Shown here in pieces: positions 43,701 through 45,387 of a stretch of 45,387 nucleotides of DNA. Both the position numbers and the translations under genes were made by a program. Numbering within the stretch: the stretch's first letter is position 1; every line of letters begins with the position of its first letter. Source of the DNA: Pseudomonas marginalis (GTDB taxonomy: Bacteria; Pseudomonadota; Gammaproteobacteria; Pseudomonadales; Pseudomonadaceae); contig NZ_LKEG01000024.1 of assembly GCF_001645105.1 (NCBI RefSeq), positions 1 to 45,387 on the forward strand, written 5' to 3'. The notes under the pieces were generated by a model. That model was not told the origin of the DNA and did not search any database. It saw nothing but the letters and a program-made list of their open reading frames with translations.

Positions 43701-45387
43701 GCGGCGTCGAAGCGGGCCTGGCCTCGTTCATCGGTAAGATGGAGAGCGAGCAGATCGCCCTGCGCAAGACCACCCAGTTAAGCGCGCCAGACCAAAGTTA
43801 CGCCGCTGTGATCCAAGCCGGCGGCAGCGTGGATGTGAAGGCCCAGGCCGGCATCGACAACAGCGTCGTGCGAGGTGGCTACACCTACGTCGGCAGCGGC
43901 GCCAACACCCATGCGCCGGGCTACTCGACCCTGGTCAGCCTCAACCCGCAACTGCCACCGGACGTGGCCCAGCAACAGGTCAACCCGCTGGGCCTGCCCG
44001 GCTTCGACCTGCCCAGCGGCCAGAACGGCCTGTTCCACCTCAACGACAGCGATGGCGCCAAAGGCCTGCCCACCAGCCAGTTCGCGGCCAGCCCGCATAA
44101 ATACCTGATCGAAACCAACCCGCTGTTCACGGATATGCGTCAGTTCCTGGGCTCGGACTACATGCTGACCAAGCTCGGCTATGACCCCGACACCGCGCAA
44201 AAGCGCCTGGGTGATGGTTTCTACGAACAGCGCCTGATCCAGCAAGCCGTACTCGCCCGCACCGGCCAGCGCTTCATCGACGGCCAGACCAGCGACGCCG
44301 ACCTGTTCAAGCACCTGATGGACAACGCCATCAGCAGCAAAAGCGCCCTGAATTTGTCCGTAGGCGTGAGCCTCACCGCCGAACAAGTCGCCGCCCTGAC
44401 CCACGATATCGTGTGGCTGGAAAACGCCACCGTCGCCGGGCAACAAGTGCTGGTGCCGGTGTTGTACCTGGCCCAGGCGAACAACCGCCTGGCACCCAAT
44501 GGGGCGCTGATTTCCGGCAGCGACGTCAACTTGATCACCGGCAGCAACCTCAATAACGCCGGCACCCTGCGTGCCACCGGCAACCTGCTGGCGAACGTCG
44601 GCGGCAACCTCACCAACAGTGGGTTGATGGAAGCCGGTGGTCGCCTCGACCTGCTCAGCGGCAACAACCTGACCAACCGCGCAGGCGCTGTGATCAGCGC
44701 GGGCAACGTCAACCTCGCCGCTGGCGCCGACCTGCTCAACGAACGTAGCGTCACCACCCACGAAAGCGCCAGCAACTACCGCACCGAACGCAGCGACTTC
44801 GTCGACAGCGCCGCGCGCATCGAATCGGCCAACGATTTGGCCATGCAAGCCGGTGGCAACGTCAACAACGTCGGTGGCGTGCTCAAGAGCGGTGCCGACA
44901 CCACGGTCAAGGCCGTGGGCGACGTCAACATCACCGCCTCGAAAACCCTCGACAGCGGCGCCATCGGCAACCGTTCCAGCTTCACCACCATCGCCCAGCA
45001 AGGCTCGGTGGTCGAGGCCGGCCGCGACCTGCATGTGATTGGCGGGCGCGACATCAGCGCCGTGGCCAGCCAGGTCAATGCCAAGCGCGACGTCAACCTG
45101 ATTGCCACCCGCGACCTCAACGCCATTGCGGCGGCCAACGAACAACACTCCACGGGCAACACGAAAAAGGTCAAGAGCATCGAAGACCACGTGCAGCAAG
45201 TGTCCAGCGTGATCAAGGCCGGCGGCGACGCCACCCTGAGCGCCGGGCAGAACCTGCAACTGGTCGCCAGCCAGGTTAATGCCGGCAACGAGGCGTACCT
45301 GGTCTCCGGCAAAAACCTCGAGCTCAAAGCCGCCGAAAACCAGGACTACAGCTTCTACAGCAAGACCAAGAAAACCTCCCAGGGCAA
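40718..45387 (+). CDS. TpsA exoprotein, CdiA/FhaB-like haemagglutinin, 3' end outside window
   Basis: The frame is open from the ATG at 40718 to the window end: 1,556 codons and no stop. A signal region (residues 1-34, ending L-A-Q-A) precedes the TPS secretion domain, with N-P-N-L at 102-105 and A-N-P-Y-G-I at 141-146 next to a C-x-x-C pair (C148, C151). From about residue 300 to 850 are FHA-1-type repeats (L-x-N-x-G-x-I / L-x-A-x-G-N-L). Then comes a non-repetitive block with a second cysteine pair (43347-43382), and at 44097-44275 a conserved segment with Y-L-I-E-T-N-P, S-D-Y-M-L and L-G-D-G-F-Y-E-Q-R-L typical of CdiA. FHA-2-type repeats (V-V-E-A-G-R-D-L-H-V-I-G-G) follow to the edge. The architecture suits contact-dependent inhibition, but the toxin tip and immunity gene are not seen, so adhesin remains possible. 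Confidence 0.93.
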   Translation, partial: MDIRPASALKSLTQRGLALILANALFWQPLLAQADGIVVSGPGTTVGQAGNGVPVVNIATPNGSGLSHNQFKDYNVGPNGVILNNASGPVQSTQLGGIIVGNPNLRGGAANVILNEVKGGSPSQLRGYTEVAGQSAKVIVANPYGISCNGCGFINTPNVTLTTGKPMIDQAGQLKSYQVDGGAVTIDGQGLNASNVDRFEIITRSAKINAKINARQLTVIAGRNDVDAQSLKTTARADDGSAKPELAIDSSALGGMYAGAIKLVGTEAGVGVKLDGTLAASGGDIQLDANGHLSMAQAAASGVVDIKAASLETKGAVYAGTTLKAQTKGALKNSKTLAARDSITLASNGQLTNSGIIEAGVNPDNTRNAGGDVTLDSQHLTNTGTVIANRNLTATAQSLDNQGATLSAKQALNVTAASVDNRNKGRLLSDGAQTLNVSGLLDNSQGGIIDSTGAFTLNGNTLENSAGSLTAGGAITLDLIGDLINRNGKLASGGPLLIQRAAHIDNQGGKLASQGLLTVFANSIDNRNTGTLAANDGLALTTSGLLQNSGNGLIHSENAGVTITAGTLDNDGGRIAAKAGDAQIDATDFNNGSGALFARDRVHLTGMNVDNGGEIAGNRIDVSLKGALTNRGLIESATALDVETASLNNSGQMRALGTSGKTRYAIGGLLNNSGSLETANDQLSLAATRFQNTGGKVLHVGTGALDLSGISLDDVGGSLVTNGDLTFDKVNWTNSTAIQAGRLTVNVDNLQQTATGKLLGTRALVGSGKDWTVGGSVASQGSLDLSVDNLLNDHGLIFSGGDLNLKVDRLKNLGATLYAMGNLRVDRDGQGGLASSIINSSGTIESERNLVLAASTIQNIRTVLTTESGIYSASITPTACIFRVTGGDCEGGKQNRPFQITQRDHFIVSDATAASSITSGGNMLLTGGELLNSSSSIGAGGNLTAVVNQLTNVGVVTHDTQYDRIFTSARERKPGAWYREAAAFTQRYSAGQDMGGVEAGLASFIGKMESEQIALRKTTQLSAPDQSYAAVIQAGGSVDVKAQAGIDNSVVRGGYTYVGSGANTHAPGYSTLVSLNPQLPPDVAQQQVNPLGLPGFDLPSGQNGLFHLNDSDGAKGLPTSQFAASPHKYLIETNPLFTDMRQFLGSDYMLTKLGYDPDTAQKRLGDGFYEQRLIQQAVLARTGQRFIDGQTSDADLFKHLMDNAISSKSALNLSVGVSLTAEQVAALTHDIVWLENATVAGQQVLVPVLYLAQANNRLAPNGALISGSDVNLITGSNLNNAGTLRATGNLLANVGGNLTNSGLMEAGGRLDLLSGNNLTNRAGAVISAGNVNLAAGADLLNERSVTTHESASNYRTERSDFVDSAARIESANDLAMQAGGNVNNVGGVLKSGADTTVKAVGDVNITASKTLDSGAIGNRSSFTTIAQQGSVVEAGRDLHVIGGRDISAVASQVNAKRDVNLIATRDLNAIAAANEQHSTGNTKKVKSIEDHVQQVSSVIKAGGDATLSAGQNLQLVASQVNAGNEAYLVSGKNLELKAAENQDYSFYSKTKKTSQG

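Overview
The window looks like chromosomal DNA of a Pseudomonas of the fluorescens group. The evidence is high-GC coding sequence, Pseudomonas-type 5S rRNA, three REP-pair (REPIN) repeats of the kinds common in that group, a PctA/CtaA-like chemoreceptor and an mgo/pvf operon. The species assignment is an inference, as no database was searched.

Layout. 1-345: the end of an rRNA operon with two tandem 5S units, each followed by its own terminator. 623-2645: an amino-acid-type chemoreceptor behind a sigma-28-like promoter. 2685-8232 (minus strand): a four-gene operon that matches mgoBCAD/pvfABCD in gene content and order, comprising a DUF3050 haem-oxygenase-like enzyme, an AurF-type diiron N-oxygenase, an adenylation-carrier-reductase NRPS and a SRPBCC cyclase-like protein. 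Known relatives make diazeniumdiolate signals (leudiazen, valdiazen) and dihydropyrazine N-oxides. 8605-13264: a GntR/FCD regulator, divergent from an alpha-ketoglutarate dioxygenase plus a taurine/sulfonate-type ABC importer, with a perfect VanR-type palindrome (ATTGGATCCAAT) between them.

13364-19239: a small TonB-C-domain protein, a LysR regulator and an EmrAB/NodT-type tripartite efflux pump. 19265-22134 (minus): a DUF3142 protein coupled to a large periplasmic repeat protein, neither of known function. 22314-24215: a membrane glycosyltransferase and a DUF2789 protein. 24502-29610: a MarR regulator with a clear promoter/operator, leading into a chain of overlapping genes for an AaeBXA-like aromatic-acid pump plus an outer-membrane channel. 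29692-31967: an unknown membrane protein and a YdgA-like protein.

32268-38586: the pgaABCD operon for poly-N-acetylglucosamine, the biofilm polysaccharide. 38963-45387: a two-partner secretion pair, a TpsB transporter and the first 1,556 codons of a very large CdiA/FhaB-like exoprotein that runs off the window end. Its C-terminal toxin or adhesin part and any immunity gene are not visible.

Together the genes suggest a surface-associated lifestyle: chemotaxis to amino acids, a small-molecule signal, efflux of two compound classes, an exopolysaccharide and a contact-dependent exoprotein. The strongest specialised system is the mgo/pvf operon. The least explained parts are the DUF3142/repeat-protein pair, the substrate of the VanR-box-controlled dioxygenase/ABC unit, and the unassigned N-terminus of the NRPS.
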